DNA of 64,000 nt from Pseudomonas putida (GTDB lineage Bacteria > Pseudomonadota > Gammaproteobacteria > Pseudomonadales > Pseudomonadaceae), in assembly GCF_025905425.1 (NCBI RefSeq), contig NZ_CP109603.1:5720501-5784500 (forward strand), read 5' to 3'. The notes under the pieces were generated by a model. That model did not search any database and was not told where the DNA came from. It saw nothing but the letters and a program-made list of their open reading frames with translations. Below are positions 1 through 10,445 of this stretch, piece after piece; position 1 is the first letter of the stretch; each line of letters begins with the position of its first letter. A program made the position numbers and the translations under genes.

Positions 1-1460
1 TCTGCCACGTCCAGCAGATAACCCAGGGCTTGCTCACGGTCATCGTTGGCCCAGCTTTCCAGGCCATCGAAAATCTCGAAGCCAAGTTGGGCGACGGTCA
101 CCCCCATCATGATCTCACCCAGGCCCGGTACGAAAAACGCAGCGACATTGAGCGCCTCGAAGGCCTTCTGGGTGAAGTAGGCTTTGCGCTTTTTAGCGGT
201 TTTCTGATCTTCCTCTGCGGTGGAGACGGCATGAAACAGCGCATCATCCTTGAGGCGTGACATCTTCTGCGCGACCAGTTCATCGAGAAATGGCTGTTTG
301 AAATAGAACACGCCTGTTGGGATCTCTGCCGTTGGGTTCTCCAGCGACTCAAACCGACCCTTTGTCGGGTTCCACTTCTGCGGACGCAAATGCTCGCGCA
401 GTTTCTCCAACACTTCGTCCTGATGGCGGGCCGGCACCAGGCGCCGTAACTGCCATGCATCGAGCTTCAACAGTTGTCGTGGCAGGTCTGCCAGCAGCGA
501 CTTGACCGATGCATATTCCTTCATGGGAGTCGGCGACCCAGGCAGATAGCTCACCACCGCCCCCCTGTAGGGCGGTACGCCAATGATCAAGGCCCCGCTA
601 AGCTGGCGTTTCCAAAGGGTCATGAAGTTGCAGTGCAAAGGACTGCCCTGGTAGTCGGCCTTGCTGCTCACCGACAGGGTCAAGAGTGCGTCGTACATGC
701 CTTTGCTGATGGCTTTTTGCAGGAAAGCCAGATGGGTATGAACGCGGAACGCAGATTGTTCGGCATTTTTCAGCATGCCCTGTGCACTGGACGTGTAGGT
801 CGCATCGATCAGTGCCTGATATTGGCCACCGATGTCCAGTTCACGAGAAAGCGCTGCGAATTGGTCGGGCACGATCGGCACTGGGTTACCGGTCGCGGTA
901 ACGAATATGAATTCATTGCTGTCGAGGATGACCGCCTGCAGGCCCTTGGCGTCCAGCCCCCCGGGTTGCGCTTCCGAAGCCTCGAAGTTCTGCATGGCGC
1001 TGCGCAGCAGTGATTGGGTGGCCAGTTTCAGCGCACGCTGGCCCGCAACAATGACGTCCCCCTCAAGGTGCAGCTTGTATTCAGCGGCTTTGCTGGTGTT
1101 GAACAGGTAGGTTCGGGACAGGTTCAGGTCCAGGCCGAAACGCTGCTTGAATGCTGGCGCGAGTTTTTCATTGGCGAACGTTTCCAGCTCTGGCAAGGGT
1201 GCGAGCAATGCCGCCACCTTGGCTTCGTACTCCCGGTGCAAGGCGTAGTCCTGGGCGAGTGCACGAGCGACCTCGGGGCTTTGCGGGTAGGCCTGCTCAA
1301 ACCAGGCGGGGAGGGACTTGATGGCGGCGCGCAAGCGTTGATGAGTCGCCCGCTCGGCAGTCGCTACCCAGGTGGGCAGTTTGCCGATGACAAGTTGCTG
1401 CTGAGCCGGTACAGGGGGCGCGGCAGTGCCGTGGGCCGTCGCGGGGGATAAGGCTGTCAT
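1..1460 (-). CDS. Dermonecrotic-toxin-like (DUF6543-type) large protein, N-terminal part, cut by window edge
   Basis: The reading frame is open from an ATG at 1460 to the left edge, so only about 486 N-terminal residues are visible and no stop is seen. The protein begins MTALSPATAHGTAAPP and has no signal peptide. It carries the layout I associate with the large Pseudomonas 'dermonecrotic toxin domain' proteins: a helical N-terminal region, a stretch around LDIGGQYQALIDATY, and a hydrophobic glycine-containing segment near residues 440-465 (AFFVPGLGEIMMGVTVAQ) that could insert in membranes. The catalytic or C-terminal part lies outside the window. It is divergent from pip. The ribosome binding site is weak. 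Family assignment rests on resemblance and on similarity of style to the gene at 21164-25888; function and delivery route are unknown. Confidence 0.7.
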   Translation of the reverse strand, partial: MTALSPATAHGTAAPPVPAQQQLVIGKLPTWVATAERATHQRLRAAIKSLPAWFEQAYPQSPEVARALAQDYALHREYEAKVAALLAPLPELETFANEKLAPAFKQRFGLDLNLSRTYLFNTSKAAEYKLHLEGDVIVAGQRALKLATQSLLRSAMQNFEASEAQPGGLDAKGLQAVILDSNEFIFVTATGNPVPIVPDQFAALSRELDIGGQYQALIDATYTSSAQGMLKNAEQSAFRVHTHLAFLQKAISKGMYDALLTLSVSSKADYQGSPLHCNFMTLWKRQLSGALIIGVPPYRGAVVSYLPGSPTPMKEYASVKSLLADLPRQLLKLDAWQLRRLVPARHQDEVLEKLREHLRPQKWNPTKGRFESLENPTAEIPTGVFYFKQPFLDELVAQKMSRLKDDALFHAVSTAEEDQKTAKKRKAYFTQKAFEALNVAAFFVPGLGEIMMGVTVAQLGFEIFDGLESWANDDREQALGYLLDVA

Positions 1461-1655
1461 GAGGGTGATCTCGTTTGTCGGGCCTTCGATGCTAGAGGCT
1501 GTTCGCCCATGGCAATCCATACAATGATCTATGCCCTGACCATTGCCCTTCAGCACTCCCCTCTGCGGCTGGCGACTTCACACAGACACATGCTCAAAGC
1601 GCAATTCAGGTTTATGATGCCCAACGGCAGACTTAATCCTCACACGGAGTGCGCA

Positions 1656-2627
1656 ATGCAGACCCTCTACCCGCAGATCAAACCCTACGCCCGGCACGAT
1701 CTGGCCGTGGAAGCGCCGCATGTGCTGTATGTCGACGAAAGCGGCTCGCCTGAAGGTCTGCCGGTGGTGTTCATCCACGGGGGGCCTGGGGCGGGTTGCG
1801 ACGCCCAGAGCCGTTGCTACTTCGACCCTAACCTGTACCGCATCATCACCTTCGACCAGCGCGGCTGTGGCCGCTCCACGCCCCATGCGAGCCTGGAGAA
1901 CAACACCACCTGGCACCTGGTCGAAGACCTGGAACGCATCCGCAAGCACCTGGGCATCGACAAGTGGGTGCTGTTTGGCGGCTCGTGGGGCTCGACCCTG
2001 GCCCTGGCCTATGCACAGACCCACCCTGAGCGTGTGCACGGCCTGATCCTGCGTGGCATTTTCCTGTGCCGGCCGCAGGAAATCGAATGGTTCTACCAGG
2101 AGGGCGCCAGCCGCCTGTTCCCCGACTACTGGCAGGACTACATCGCGCCGATCCCGCCGGAAGAGCGGGGTGACCTGGTCAAGGCCTTCCACAAGCGGCT
2201 GACCGGCAACGACCAGATCGCCCAGATGCACGCCGCCAAGGCCTGGTCCACCTGGGAGGGCCGTACTGCCACGCTGCGCCCCAACCCGTTGGTGGTCGAC
2301 CGCTTCTCCGAGCCGCAGCGGGCGCTGTCGATTGCCCGCATCGAATGCCACTATTTCATCAACAACGCCTTCCTTAAGCCGGACCAGTTGATCCGCGACA
2401 TGCCGAAGATTGCCCACCTACCGGCGGTAATCGTGCATGGCCGTTACGACGTGATCTGCCCGCTGGACAACGCCTGGGCCTTACACCAGGCCTGGCCCAA
2501 CAGCGAGCTGAAAGTCATCCGCGACGCCGGCCACGCGGCCTCTGAGCCTGGCATTACCGATGCCCTGGTGCGCGCTGCCGACCAGATGGCGCGCCGCCTG
2601 CTCGACCTGCCCCTGGAAGAAGCATGA
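1656..2627 (+). CDS. pip: Proline iminopeptidase
   Basis: A cytosolic alpha/beta hydrolase of 323 residues (peptidase family S33) that removes N-terminal proline from peptides. The oxyanion motif HGGPG is at residues 41-45. The nucleophile Ser110 lies in GGSWGS, and the remaining triad residues are probably Asp265 (in GRYDVICP) and His293 (in [10 protein letters not shown]). The ATG at 1656 was chosen because GGAG at 1645-1648 precedes it at good spacing and because known family members start with this [12 protein letters not shown] sequence; the frame is open further upstream but lacks family similarity there. The stop codon overlaps the dtd start in ATGA, so the two genes are translationally coupled. 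Confidence 0.95.
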   Translation: MQTLYPQIKPYARHDLAVEAPHVLYVDESGSPEGLPVVFIHGGPGAGCDAQSRCYFDPNLYRIITFDQRGCGRSTPHASLENNTTWHLVEDLERIRKHLGIDKWVLFGGSWGSTLALAYAQTHPERVHGLILRGIFLCRPQEIEWFYQEGASRLFPDYWQDYIAPIPPEERGDLVKAFHKRLTGNDQIAQMHAAKAWSTWEGRTATLRPNPLVVDRFSEPQRALSIARIECHYFINNAFLKPDQLIRDMPKIAHLPAVIVHGRYDVICPLDNAWALHQAWPNSELKVIRDAGHAASEPGITDALVRAADQMARRLLDLPLEEA

Positions 2628-3061
2628 GGGGGCTGTTGCAGCGTGTGCGAGGCGCACGGGTAGAGGTGGCGGGGGAGATTGTCGGTGCCATCGACCATGG
2701 CTTGCTGGTGCTGGTAGCGGTGGAGCCTGAAGATTCTCGCGAGCAGGCCGATAAGCTGTTGCACAAGCTGCTGAATTATCGTGTATTCAGCGATGAGCAG
2801 GGCAAGATGAACCTGTCGCTCAAGGATGTCGGGGGCGGCTTGTTGCTGGTGTCCCAGTTCACACTGGCGGCGGATACCCGCAATGGCATGCGCCCGAGCT
2901 TCTCGACGGCGGCACCGCCTGCCCTTGGCGCCGAACTGTTCGACTATCTTTTAGAGCAAGCGAAGGGCCAGCACGCCGATGTGGCGAGTGGGCGATTCGG
3001 AGCGGACATGCAGGTGCATTTGGTCAATGATGGCCCCGTAACATTTATGTTACAAATGTGA
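2624..3061 (+). CDS. dtd: D-aminoacyl-tRNA deacylase
   Basis: This 145-residue cytosolic enzyme hydrolyses D-amino acids (such as D-Tyr) from mischarged tRNA and protects translation. The full family length is present. The two signature segments are visible: [12 protein letters not shown] starting at residue 77, and NDGPVTF at residues 135-141, which contains the Gly-cisPro pair (137-138) that excludes L-amino acids. The start overlaps the pip stop by four bases, and the gene ends just before a strong hairpin terminator at 3068-3101, so pip-dtd looks like a two-gene operon. Confidence 0.96.
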   Translation: MRGLLQRVRGARVEVAGEIVGAIDHGLLVLVAVEPEDSREQADKLLHKLLNYRVFSDEQGKMNLSLKDVGGGLLLVSQFTLAADTRNGMRPSFSTAAPPALGAELFDYLLEQAKGQHADVASGRFGADMQVHLVNDGPVTFMLQM

Positions 3062-3067
3062 GGTCAA

Positions 3068-3101
3068 AAAACCCCTTGTTTGTACGAAAACAAGGGGTTT
3101 T
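3068..3101 (+). terminator. Rho-independent terminator after dtd
   Basis: A perfect inverted repeat (AAAACCCCTTGTTT / AAACAAGGGGTTTT) with a six-base loop begins 7 bases after the dtd stop and ends in a short T run. It is symmetric and could work in both directions. Confidence 0.85.
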
Positions 3102-3324
3102 GTACGATAAATAGTTCGTCCAGCCTGATGCGTTGTTACGCGACCTGCTGGATAATCGCGCGCTGCATGGACCTGCGTTCGTAGGTTCGTTTCACTCTGA
3201 CTCGAGCTTTGTCTGGATCCGTTTGGGGAATCATTACGCCCTCACGGGGTCCGAACAGTGCTCGCCAACCCGGCATTTGTCGCTGGCCGTTGGTTTCATG
3301 ATCTGTTTTCGGCGAGGGTTGCTC

Positions 3325-5049
3325 GTGATTGTTAGTCCCCATAAAGCATCAAGAATCCCCGGCATTCCGCTACGCAAGGCCCTGATGGCCAGCGTGGCAC
3401 TGGTCGGCCTGATGAGCGCGGGCCAGCTGTGGGCATTCAATCTTGACGATGTTGCAGCCAAGGCAAAGGATCTGGCCGGCCAGAAGTACGAAGCACCGAA
3501 GAGCAATCTGCCTGCGGCATTCCGCGACATGAAGTTCGCCGACTACCAGAAGATTCACTTCCTGCAGGAAAAGGCCGAGTGGGCCAAGGACAAGACCCCC
3601 TTCAAACTGTCCTTCTATCACCAGGGCATGCATTTCGACACCCCGGTGAAAATCAACGAAGTCACCGCCTCCAAGGTCGAGGAAATCAAGTACGACCCGA
3701 GCCGCTTCGAGTTCGGTGACGTGCCGCACGACCCGGAAACCACCAAGAACCTGGGCTATGCCGGTTTCCGCGTGCTTTACCCGATCAACAAGGCCGACAA
3801 GCAGGACGAGATCATGACCCTGCTTGGCGCCAGCTACTTCCGCGTGGTCGGCAAGGGCCATGTGTATGGCCTGTCGGCCCGTGGCCTGGCCATCGACACC
3901 GCACTGCCGTCGGGTGAAGAGTTCCCGCGTTTCACCGAGTTCTGGGTCGAAAAGCCCAAGCCTGCCGACAAGCACCTGGTGATCTATGCGCTGCTGGACT
4001 CGCCGCGTTCCACCGGCGCCTATAAACTGACCCTGCGTCCGGGCAGCGATACCGTGGTTGACGTCAAGTCGCGGGTCTACCTGCGGGATCACGTCAGCCG
4101 CCTGGGCATCGCGCCGCTCACCAGCATGTACCTGTTCGGCCCTAACCAGCCTTCCAAGGTCATGAACTACCGCCCAGCCCTGCACGACTCCGAAGGCTTG
4201 TCGATCCATGCCGGCAACGGCGAGTGGCTGTGGCGCCCGCTGAACAACCCGAAACACCTGGCGGTCAGCAACTTCAGCGTCGAGAACCCGCGTGGTTTCG
4301 GCCTGATGCAGCGTCATCGCGACTTCAAGGACTATGAAGACCTCGACGACAACTACCAGAAGCGTCCGAGCGCCTGGATCGAGCCGAAAGGTGACTGGGG
4401 CAAAGGCACCGTCGACCTGGTCGAGATCCCGACCGCCGACGAAACCAACGACAACATCGTGGCATTCTGGAGCCCCGAGACCCTGCCAGAGCCAGGCAAG
4501 CCGTTCGAATACGACTACCGCCTGCACTGGACCATCGACGAGGCCCAGTTCCAGGCCCAGGATGTGGCGTCGGTTACCCAGACCCTGCGCTCCACCGGCG
4601 ACGTCAAACAGTCCAACCTGATTCGTCAGGCTGACGGCAGCGTGGCGTTCATCGTCGATTTCGCAGGCCCCAACCTGGCCGCCCTGGCGCCAGACACCGC
4701 TGTACGTAGCCAGGTCAGCGTCGGTGACAATGCCGAGGTGGTCGAGAACAACCTGCGCTATAACCCAGAGAGCAAGGGCTGGCGCCTGACCCTGCGGCTG
4801 AAGGTCAAGGAAGCCAACAAATCGACGGAAATGCGCGCTGCGCTGGTTCGCGACGTACCTGTCGAGCCCGCCAAGCCTGCGACCAAGGACGCCAAGCAGG
4901 ACAAGGCCGCTGCCAAGCATGCCAAGGCCGAGAAAAACGCCAAGGCCGAACAACCTGCCGCCGATGCGGCGTCCACCAACGGGACCCCGGCCACCACCGA
5001 GAAAGTGCTGACCGAGACCTGGACCTATCAGTTGCCTGCCGATGAGTAA
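3325..5049 (+). CDS. opgG: Glucans biosynthesis protein G (periplasmic)
   Basis: OpgG is a periplasmic protein needed to build or branch osmoregulated periplasmic glucans. The chosen GTG at 3325 gives 574 residues with a signal peptide (basic n-region with PLRK, hydrophobic core, likely cut after LWA at about residue 37) followed by [16 protein letters not shown], the usual mature start; GAGG at 3314-3317 is a fair ribosome binding site. The frame is open upstream to 3133, so an earlier start such as the ATG at 3298 is possible. Near the C-terminus there is a Lys/Ala-rich stretch (about residues 512-560) before the final [10 protein letters not shown], not expected from E. coli OpgG. The gene overlaps opgH by 8 bases. 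Confidence 0.93.
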   Translation: MIVSPHKASRIPGIPLRKALMASVALVGLMSAGQLWAFNLDDVAAKAKDLAGQKYEAPKSNLPAAFRDMKFADYQKIHFLQEKAEWAKDKTPFKLSFYHQGMHFDTPVKINEVTASKVEEIKYDPSRFEFGDVPHDPETTKNLGYAGFRVLYPINKADKQDEIMTLLGASYFRVVGKGHVYGLSARGLAIDTALPSGEEFPRFTEFWVEKPKPADKHLVIYALLDSPRSTGAYKLTLRPGSDTVVDVKSRVYLRDHVSRLGIAPLTSMYLFGPNQPSKVMNYRPALHDSEGLSIHAGNGEWLWRPLNNPKHLAVSNFSVENPRGFGLMQRHRDFKDYEDLDDNYQKRPSAWIEPKGDWGKGTVDLVEIPTADETNDNIVAFWSPETLPEPGKPFEYDYRLHWTIDEAQFQAQDVASVTQTLRSTGDVKQSNLIRQADGSVAFIVDFAGPNLAALAPDTAVRSQVSVGDNAEVVENNLRYNPESKGWRLTLRLKVKEANKSTEMRAALVRDVPVEPAKPATKDAKQDKAAAKHAKAEKNAKAEQPAADAASTNGTPATTEKVLTETWTYQLPADE

Positions 5050-7615
5050 CTCAAGCGCAAGGCCGGAATCGCTTGGCGAATACCTGGCCCACCTTCCACT
5101 GAGCGATGAGCAGCGCGCGGAACTCGCCAACTGCACCTCGTTCGGTGAGCTGCACCAACGCCTGGCGGCCAACCCGGCCGCCAATTCCGCCGAGGCCGTG
5201 CAGGCTTCGGTGGGCCCGCGGCTGACCGTGGGCAGCGCTGCCGAGCTCGAAGATGCCGAAATGCTCGGTGTCGACGGCAGCGGCCGGTTGTGCCTGAAAA
5301 TCGCGCCGCCGATCAAGCGCACCCGTGTGGTGCCCGAGCCGTGGCGCACCAATGTGCTGATACGCATGTGGCGCCGCATGACCGGGCGCACCAACGCGCC
5401 GCAGCCAGCTCAGCGCGAGCTGCCCAAGGCCCGCTGGCGTACGGTCGGCTCGATCCGCCGCTATATCCTGCTGACCCTGATGATCGGCCAGACCATCGTG
5501 GCCGGCTGGTACATGAAGGGCATCCTGCCGTACCAGGGCTGGTCGTTCGTCGACCTCGACGAGATCCTCAATCAGTCGCTGTGGGAAACGGTCGTGCAGG
5601 TCTGGCCGTATGCGCTGCAGACCTCCATCCTGATTCTGTTCGGCATCCTGTTCTGCTGGGTGTCGGCGGGCTTCTGGACGGCGTTGATGGGCTTCCTCGA
5701 ACTGCTCACCGGGCGCGACAAGTACCGCATTTCCGGCAGCAGTGCCGGCAGTGAGCCGATTGCGCCCGAGGCACGTACCGCGCTGGTCATGCCGATTTGC
5801 AACGAAGATGTGCCGCGCGTGTTCGCGGGCCTTCGGGCTACATTCGAGTCGGTGGCCGCCAGCGGCAACCTCGACCGTTTCGACTTCTTCGTGCTCAGCG
5901 ACACCAACGACACCGACATTGCCGTGGCCGAGCAACAGGCCTGGCTGGACGTGTGCCGTGAAACCAAGGGCTTTGGCCGCATCTTCTACCGCCGCCGTCG
6001 GCGCCGGGTGAAGCGCAAGAGCGGCAACCTCGACGACTTCTGCCGTCGCTGGGGTGGCGAGTACAAGTACATGGTCGTGCTCGACGCTGACAGCGTCATG
6101 AGCGGCGAGTGCCTGAGCAGCCTGGTGCGCCTGATGGAGGCCAACCCGGATGCCGGCATCATCCAGACCGCGCCCAAGGCGTCGGGCATGGACACCCTGT
6201 ATGCGCGCATGCAGCAGTTCGCCACCCGCGTGTATGGCCCGCTGTTCACCGCCGGCCTGCACTTCTGGCAGTTGGGCGAGTCGCACTACTGGGGCCACAA
6301 CGCGATCATCCGCATGAAGCCGTTCATCGAGCACTGCGCCCTGGCGCCGCTGCCGGGTAAAGGCGCGTTCGCCGGTGCGATCCTCTCCCACGACTTTGTC
6401 GAAGCTGCGCTGATGCGCCGTGCCGGCTGGGGCGTGTGGATCGCCTACGACCTGCCGGGCAGCTACGAAGAGCTGCCGCCGAACCTGCTCGACGAGCTCA
6501 AGCGTGACCGCCGCTGGTGCCACGGCAACCTGATGAACTTCCGCCTGTTCCTGGTCAAGGGCATGCACCCGGTGCACCGTGCGGTGTTCCTCACCGGGGT
6601 GATGTCGTACCTGTCGGCGCCGTTGTGGTTCTTCTTCCTGGTGCTGTCGACCGCACTGCTGGCGACCAACACGCTGATGGAGCCGCAGTACTTCATCGAG
6701 CCGTACCAGCTCTACCCGCTGTGGCCGCAGTGGCACCCGGAGAAGGCCGTTGCGCTGTTCTCCACCACCATCGTGCTGCTGTTCCTGCCCAAGCTGCTGA
6801 GCATCATCCTGATCTGGGCCAAGGGCGCGGTCGAGTTTGGCGGGCGCATCAAGGTCACCCTGTCGATGCTGATGGAGATGCTGTTCTCTATGTTGCTGGC
6901 ACCGGTACGGATGATCTTCCACACCCGCTTCGTGCTGGCCGCGTTCCTCGGTTGGGCCGCGACCTGGAACTCGCCGCAGCGTGACGACGACTCTACCCCG
7001 TGGAGCGAGGCCCTGCGCCGCCATGGCCCGCAAACCTTGCTGGGCTTTGCCTGGGCTGCGCTGGTGGCTTGGCTGAACCCGAGCTTCTTGTGGTGGCTGG
7101 CGCCTATCGTGGGTTCGCTGGTGCTGTCGATCCCGGTTTCGGTGATCTCCAGCCGAACCCGCCTGGGCCTGGCGGCCAAGGACGAGAAGCTGTTCCTGAT
7201 CCCTGAGGAATACGCCACGCCGCAAGAGCTGCTGGCAACCGACCAGTACACCCACGAGAACCGCTGGCATGCCCTGCATGACGGTTTCGTGCGGGCGGTG
7301 GTCGACCCGCGGCAGAACGCCCTGGCGTGCGCCATGGCGACCGCTCGCCACGGCCAGGCAGCAGCGATCGAAGCACTGCGTGCCGAACGTGTGGCCAAGG
7401 CACTGGAAGTAGGGCCCAAAGGGCTGGACCTGAACACCCGCCTGGCCTTGCTGAGCGACCCAGTTGCCTTGGCGCGCCTGCATGATCGAGTCTGGGCAGA
7501 GCACAATGTGGCCTGGATCGATGTCTGGCGTGCCTCGATCGACAACGACCCGCATTCGCCGTTGTTGCCGCTGCATCCGGAGAATGAAGGCCAACCGGCA
7601 CTCGTCGGCGCCTGA
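5042..7615 (+). CDS. opgH: Glucans biosynthesis glucosyltransferase H
   Basis: OpgH is the inner-membrane family 2 glucosyltransferase that polymerises the glucan backbone from UDP-glucose. At 857 residues it has full length. A cytoplasmic N-terminal region is followed by two membrane helices (about residues 140-160 and 190-220), the catalytic domain with the DAD metal motif at residues 348-350 and the RDRRW acceptor motif ending at residue 492, and then a cluster of further membrane helices (about 515-705). The ATG lies inside the last codons of opgG, which indicates translational coupling. A REP palindrome follows the stop. Confidence 0.97.
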   Translation: MSNSSARPESLGEYLAHLPLSDEQRAELANCTSFGELHQRLAANPAANSAEAVQASVGPRLTVGSAAELEDAEMLGVDGSGRLCLKIAPPIKRTRVVPEPWRTNVLIRMWRRMTGRTNAPQPAQRELPKARWRTVGSIRRYILLTLMIGQTIVAGWYMKGILPYQGWSFVDLDEILNQSLWETVVQVWPYALQTSILILFGILFCWVSAGFWTALMGFLELLTGRDKYRISGSSAGSEPIAPEARTALVMPICNEDVPRVFAGLRATFESVAASGNLDRFDFFVLSDTNDTDIAVAEQQAWLDVCRETKGFGRIFYRRRRRRVKRKSGNLDDFCRRWGGEYKYMVVLDADSVMSGECLSSLVRLMEANPDAGIIQTAPKASGMDTLYARMQQFATRVYGPLFTAGLHFWQLGESHYWGHNAIIRMKPFIEHCALAPLPGKGAFAGAILSHDFVEAALMRRAGWGVWIAYDLPGSYEELPPNLLDELKRDRRWCHGNLMNFRLFLVKGMHPVHRAVFLTGVMSYLSAPLWFFFLVLSTALLATNTLMEPQYFIEPYQLYPLWPQWHPEKAVALFSTTIVLLFLPKLLSIILIWAKGAVEFGGRIKVTLSMLMEMLFSMLLAPVRMIFHTRFVLAAFLGWAATWNSPQRDDDSTPWSEALRRHGPQTLLGFAWAALVAWLNPSFLWWLAPIVGSLVLSIPVSVISSRTRLGLAAKDEKLFLIPEEYATPQELLATDQYTHENRWHALHDGFVRAVVDPRQNALACAMATARHGQAAAIEALRAERVAKALEVGPKGLDLNTRLALLSDPVALARLHDRVWAEHNVAWIDVWRASIDNDPHSPLLPLHPENEGQPALVGA

Positions 7616-7620
7616 TCCAT

Positions 7621-7712
7621 AGCATTCGCGGGGCAAGCCCGCTCCTACAGGTATTGCGTAACCGTGTAGGAGCGGCCTTGTGTCGCGAAACGAGGGCGCA
7701 GCCCTCGCCAGC
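7621..7712. repeat. REP pair plus distal hairpin after opgH
   Basis: The first element (7626-7651, GCGGGGCAAGCCCGCTCC) and the second, inverted element (7664-7690, TAGGAGCGGCCTTGTGTCGC) form a REP pair. A separate small hairpin CGAGGGC-GCA-GCCCTCG follows at 7691-7707. The array lies between opgH and the ABC transporter operon and probably ends or stabilises the opgGH message. Confidence 0.8.
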
Positions 7713-7868
7713 AATATCCCCCTCTACTCGATTTTGGCCAACAAAGTCCCCCCCAGCTCTAGGTCCCCGGGCCGCCATGCGTTAGCATCCCTCCCCGATA
7801 GAACGCTTCGGCCAGCACGGCCGTGCCAACAATAAGATTTGCTACTTTTCTTGCTAGGGGACTTGGTG

Positions 7869-8669
7869 ATGATCAAGAAATACCTTTCGCGACTGCTGGT
7901 CGGTGTTACCGCCCTGGTCGCCGTCACGGCGGCCCAGGCTGGCGCTATCGAAGACGCGGTCAAGCGCGGCACCCTGAAAGTGGGCATGGACCCGACCTAC
8001 ATGCCGTTCCAGATGACCAACAAGCGCGGCGAGATCATCGGCTTCGAAGTCGATATCCTCAAGGCCATGGCCAAGTCCATGGGCGTCAAGCTGGAGACTG
8101 TCTCCACCGCCTATGACGGCATCATCCCGGCCCTGCTGACCAACAAGTTCGACATGATCGGCAGCGGCATGACCCTGACCCAGGAACGCAACCTGCGCCT
8201 GAACTTCAGCGAACCCTTCATCGTGGTCGGCCAGACCCTGCTGATCCGCAAGGAGCTGGCAGGCGAGATCAAGTCGTACAAAGACCTGAACAACGAGAAG
8301 TACAGCATCACCTCCAAGCTCGGCACCACCGGCGAGATGGTCTCCAAGAAACTGATCGGCAAAGCCAAGTACCACGGCTACGACAACGAGCAGGAAGCGG
8401 TGATGGACGTGGTCAACGGCAAGGCCGACGCCTTCGTCTACGATGCACCCTACAACGTGGTGGCGGTGGAGAAGGCCGGCGCTGGCAAGCTGCTGTTCCT
8501 CGAAGAACCCTTCACCTACGAGCCGCTGGCATTCGGCCTGAAGAAAGGCGACTACGACAGCATCAACTTCATCAACAACTTCCTGCACCAGATCAAGCAT
8601 GACGGGACCTACGATCGTATCCACGACAAGTGGTTCAAGAACAAGGACTGGCTGAAGGAAATGGAATAA
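7869..8669 (+). CDS. Polar amino acid ABC transporter, periplasmic substrate-binding protein
   Basis: A family 3 solute-binding protein of 266 residues that would capture an amino acid in the periplasm for the permease and ATPase encoded next. A Sec signal peptide (MIKKYLSRLLVGVTALVAVTAAQAG) is cut after about residue 24. The mature part has the typical GTLKVGMDPTYMPF start, the SGMTLTQER segment after strand 4 and the DAFVYDAPYN hinge region. The ATG at 7869 starts the signal peptide; an in-frame start further up at 7839 would add residues that do not fit a signal sequence. The ligand cannot be told from the sequence. It is the first gene of a three-gene operon. Confidence 0.92.
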   Translation: MIKKYLSRLLVGVTALVAVTAAQAGAIEDAVKRGTLKVGMDPTYMPFQMTNKRGEIIGFEVDILKAMAKSMGVKLETVSTAYDGIIPALLTNKFDMIGSGMTLTQERNLRLNFSEPFIVVGQTLLIRKELAGEIKSYKDLNNEKYSITSKLGTTGEMVSKKLIGKAKYHGYDNEQEAVMDVVNGKADAFVYDAPYNVVAVEKAGAGKLLFLEEPFTYEPLAFGLKKGDYDSINFINNFLHQIKHDGTYDRIHDKWFKNKDWLKEME

Positions 8670-8747
8670 GGCCCAGGCCACAAGCCCAGGCTTTGACCCC
8701 GACGCGCAGGCAAACCCTGCGCGTTCGCATTTACGGAAGTACCCCAC

Positions 8748-9710
8748 GTGATCAAACACAAGAAAGCCCAGTGGCCCTGGCACGCGCTGACCGCGCTGGT
8801 CCTGGTGGGCCTGGCGGTCAGTTTGTACCTGGCCACCTCGATGATGTCCTATGAGTGGCGCTGGAACCGTGTCCCGCAGTACTTTGCCTACCAGGCCGAA
8901 GAAGCTCAGCGTGCCGCCGGCTATGGCACCGTGCAGGACATCGTCATTACCGGTGACACCGCCCGTGTAACGCTGAAGGAAGAGGGGGGCGCCGAGCAGG
9001 TGCTCGACGTCGACCGCAACAGCCTGTTGCTGAGCCGAGGCGATGATGTTTCTGAAGGCGACCAGATCGGTGTGACCCGCCATTGGGCGGCAGGCCCGTT
9101 GGCGTGGGGCCTGTGGACCACGCTGTGGCTGTCGGTGGTGTCGGGCGCGCTGGGCCTGGTGATCGGTCTGTTCGCGGGCCTGTGCCGGCTGTCGAACAAC
9201 CCGACCCTGCGTGACTTGTCGACCGTTTATGTCGAGCTTGTGCGCGGTACACCGCTGCTGGTACAGATCTTCATCTTCTACTTCTTCATCGGCACCGTGC
9301 TCAACCTGTCCCGCGAATTCGCTGGGGTTGCCGCGCTGGCGCTGTTCACCGGGGCTTATGTGGCCGAGATCGTCCGCGCCGGTGTGCAGTCCATCGCCAA
9401 GGGCCAGAACGAAGCGGCCCGCTCGCTGGGCCTTAATGCTGGCCAGTCGATGCGCCACGTGATCCTGCCCCAGGCGTTCAAACGCGTGCTGCCGCCCTTG
9501 GCTGGCCAGTTCATCAGCCTGGTCAAGGACACCTCGCTGGTCTCGGTGATCGCCATCACCGAGCTGACCAAGAGCGGCCGCGAGGCCATCACCACCTCGT
9601 TCTCGACCTTCGAGATCTGGTTCTGCGTGGCAGGCTTGTACCTGCTGATCAACCTGCCGCTGTCGCACCTGGCCAGCCGGCTCGAGCGGAGGCTTGCGCA
9701 AAGTGATTGA
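8748..9710 (+). CDS. Polar amino acid ABC transporter, permease with extra soluble domain
   Basis: Inner-membrane subunit of a His/Glu/Gln-type importer, 320 residues, GTG start at 8748 with GGAAG upstream. The C-terminal 210 residues are a standard permease with the [13 protein letters not shown] segment and the EAA loop ([21 protein letters not shown]). Before it lie one extra membrane helix (about residues 12-33) and roughly 80 hydrophilic, beta-rich residues containing [18 protein letters not shown], not present in usual 220-250-residue permeases of this family. It starts 78 bases after the binding protein gene and overlaps the ATPase gene. Confidence 0.92.
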   Translation: MIKHKKAQWPWHALTALVLVGLAVSLYLATSMMSYEWRWNRVPQYFAYQAEEAQRAAGYGTVQDIVITGDTARVTLKEEGGAEQVLDVDRNSLLLSRGDDVSEGDQIGVTRHWAAGPLAWGLWTTLWLSVVSGALGLVIGLFAGLCRLSNNPTLRDLSTVYVELVRGTPLLVQIFIFYFFIGTVLNLSREFAGVAALALFTGAYVAEIVRAGVQSIAKGQNEAARSLGLNAGQSMRHVILPQAFKRVLPPLAGQFISLVKDTSLVSVIAITELTKSGREAITTSFSTFEIWFCVAGLYLLINLPLSHLASRLERRLAQSD

Positions 9711-10437
9711 AGTCCGTGACCTGGTAAAAGTCTTCGACACCCGCGGCCACGTGGTGCGTGCGGTGGACAATGTCACCACGCGTGTGGCCAAGGCCGAAGT
9801 GGTGGTGGTGCTGGGCCCGTCGGGGTCGGGTAAGTCGACCTTCCTGCGCTGCCTCAACGGCCTGGAGCATTTCGACGAAGGCGTTGTTGCCATCGACGGC
9901 TTGCAACTGGCCGACCCGAAGACCGACATCAACGCCTACCGCCGCGAAGTCGGCATGGTGTTCCAGCATTTCAACCTGTTCCCGCACATGACCGTGCTGG
10001 AAAACCTGTGCCTGGCGCAAAAAGTCGTGCGCAAGCGCGGCAAGGCTGAGCGCGAGGCGAAGGCCCGGGCGCTGCTGGAGAAAGTGGGTATTTCGCAGAA
10101 AGCCAACGAGTACCCGTCGCGCCTCTCTGGCGGCCAGCAGCAGCGGGTGGCGATTGCCCGCGCCCTGGCGATGGAGCCGAAGGTAATGCTGTTCGACGAG
10201 CCGACCTCGGCGCTCGACCCGGAAATGGTCGGCGAAGTGCTGGACGTGATGAAGACCCTGGCCCAGGAAGGCATGACCATGGTTTGCGTCACCCACGAAA
10301 TGGGCTTTGCCCGTGAAGTGGCGGACCGAGTGCTGTTCTTCGATCACGGCAAATTGCTGGAAGATGCCTCGCCGGCGCAGTTCTTCGATGCACCAAAGGA
10401 CCCGCGCGCGCAGGCGTTCCTGCGTCAGGTGCTGTAA
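9703..10437 (+). CDS. Polar amino acid ABC transporter, ATP-binding protein
   Basis: Cytoplasmic ATPase of the importer, 244 residues from the GTG at 9703. Walker [10 protein letters not shown] is at 38-46, the signature LSGGQQQR starts at 141, Walker B ends in LFDEP with Asp165-Glu166, and the H-loop is in [15 protein letters not shown] at 9688-9692 is placed well for 9703 and too close for the in-frame TTG at 9694, so 9703 is preferred. The start lies inside the permease gene, so the operon is translationally coupled. It ends before a REP pair shared with the convergent chemoreceptor gene. Confidence 0.95.
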   Translation: MIEVRDLVKVFDTRGHVVRAVDNVTTRVAKAEVVVVLGPSGSGKSTFLRCLNGLEHFDEGVVAIDGLQLADPKTDINAYRREVGMVFQHFNLFPHMTVLENLCLAQKVVRKRGKAEREAKARALLEKVGISQKANEYPSRLSGGQQQRVAIARALAMEPKVMLFDEPTSALDPEMVGEVLDVMKTLAQEGMTMVCVTHEMGFAREVADRVLFFDHGKLLEDASPAQFFDAPKDPRAQAFLRQVL

Positions 10438-10445
10438 CCGCGTAG

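Noticed and set aside
3370..5394. Minus-strand open frame of 674 codons opposite opgG
   Set aside because: Antisense shadow; opgG has a signal peptide and full family similarity on the plus strand.
5051..7714. Minus-strand open frame of 887 codons opposite opgH
   Set aside because: Antisense shadow of opgH. The predicted product is compositionally odd and has no family match.
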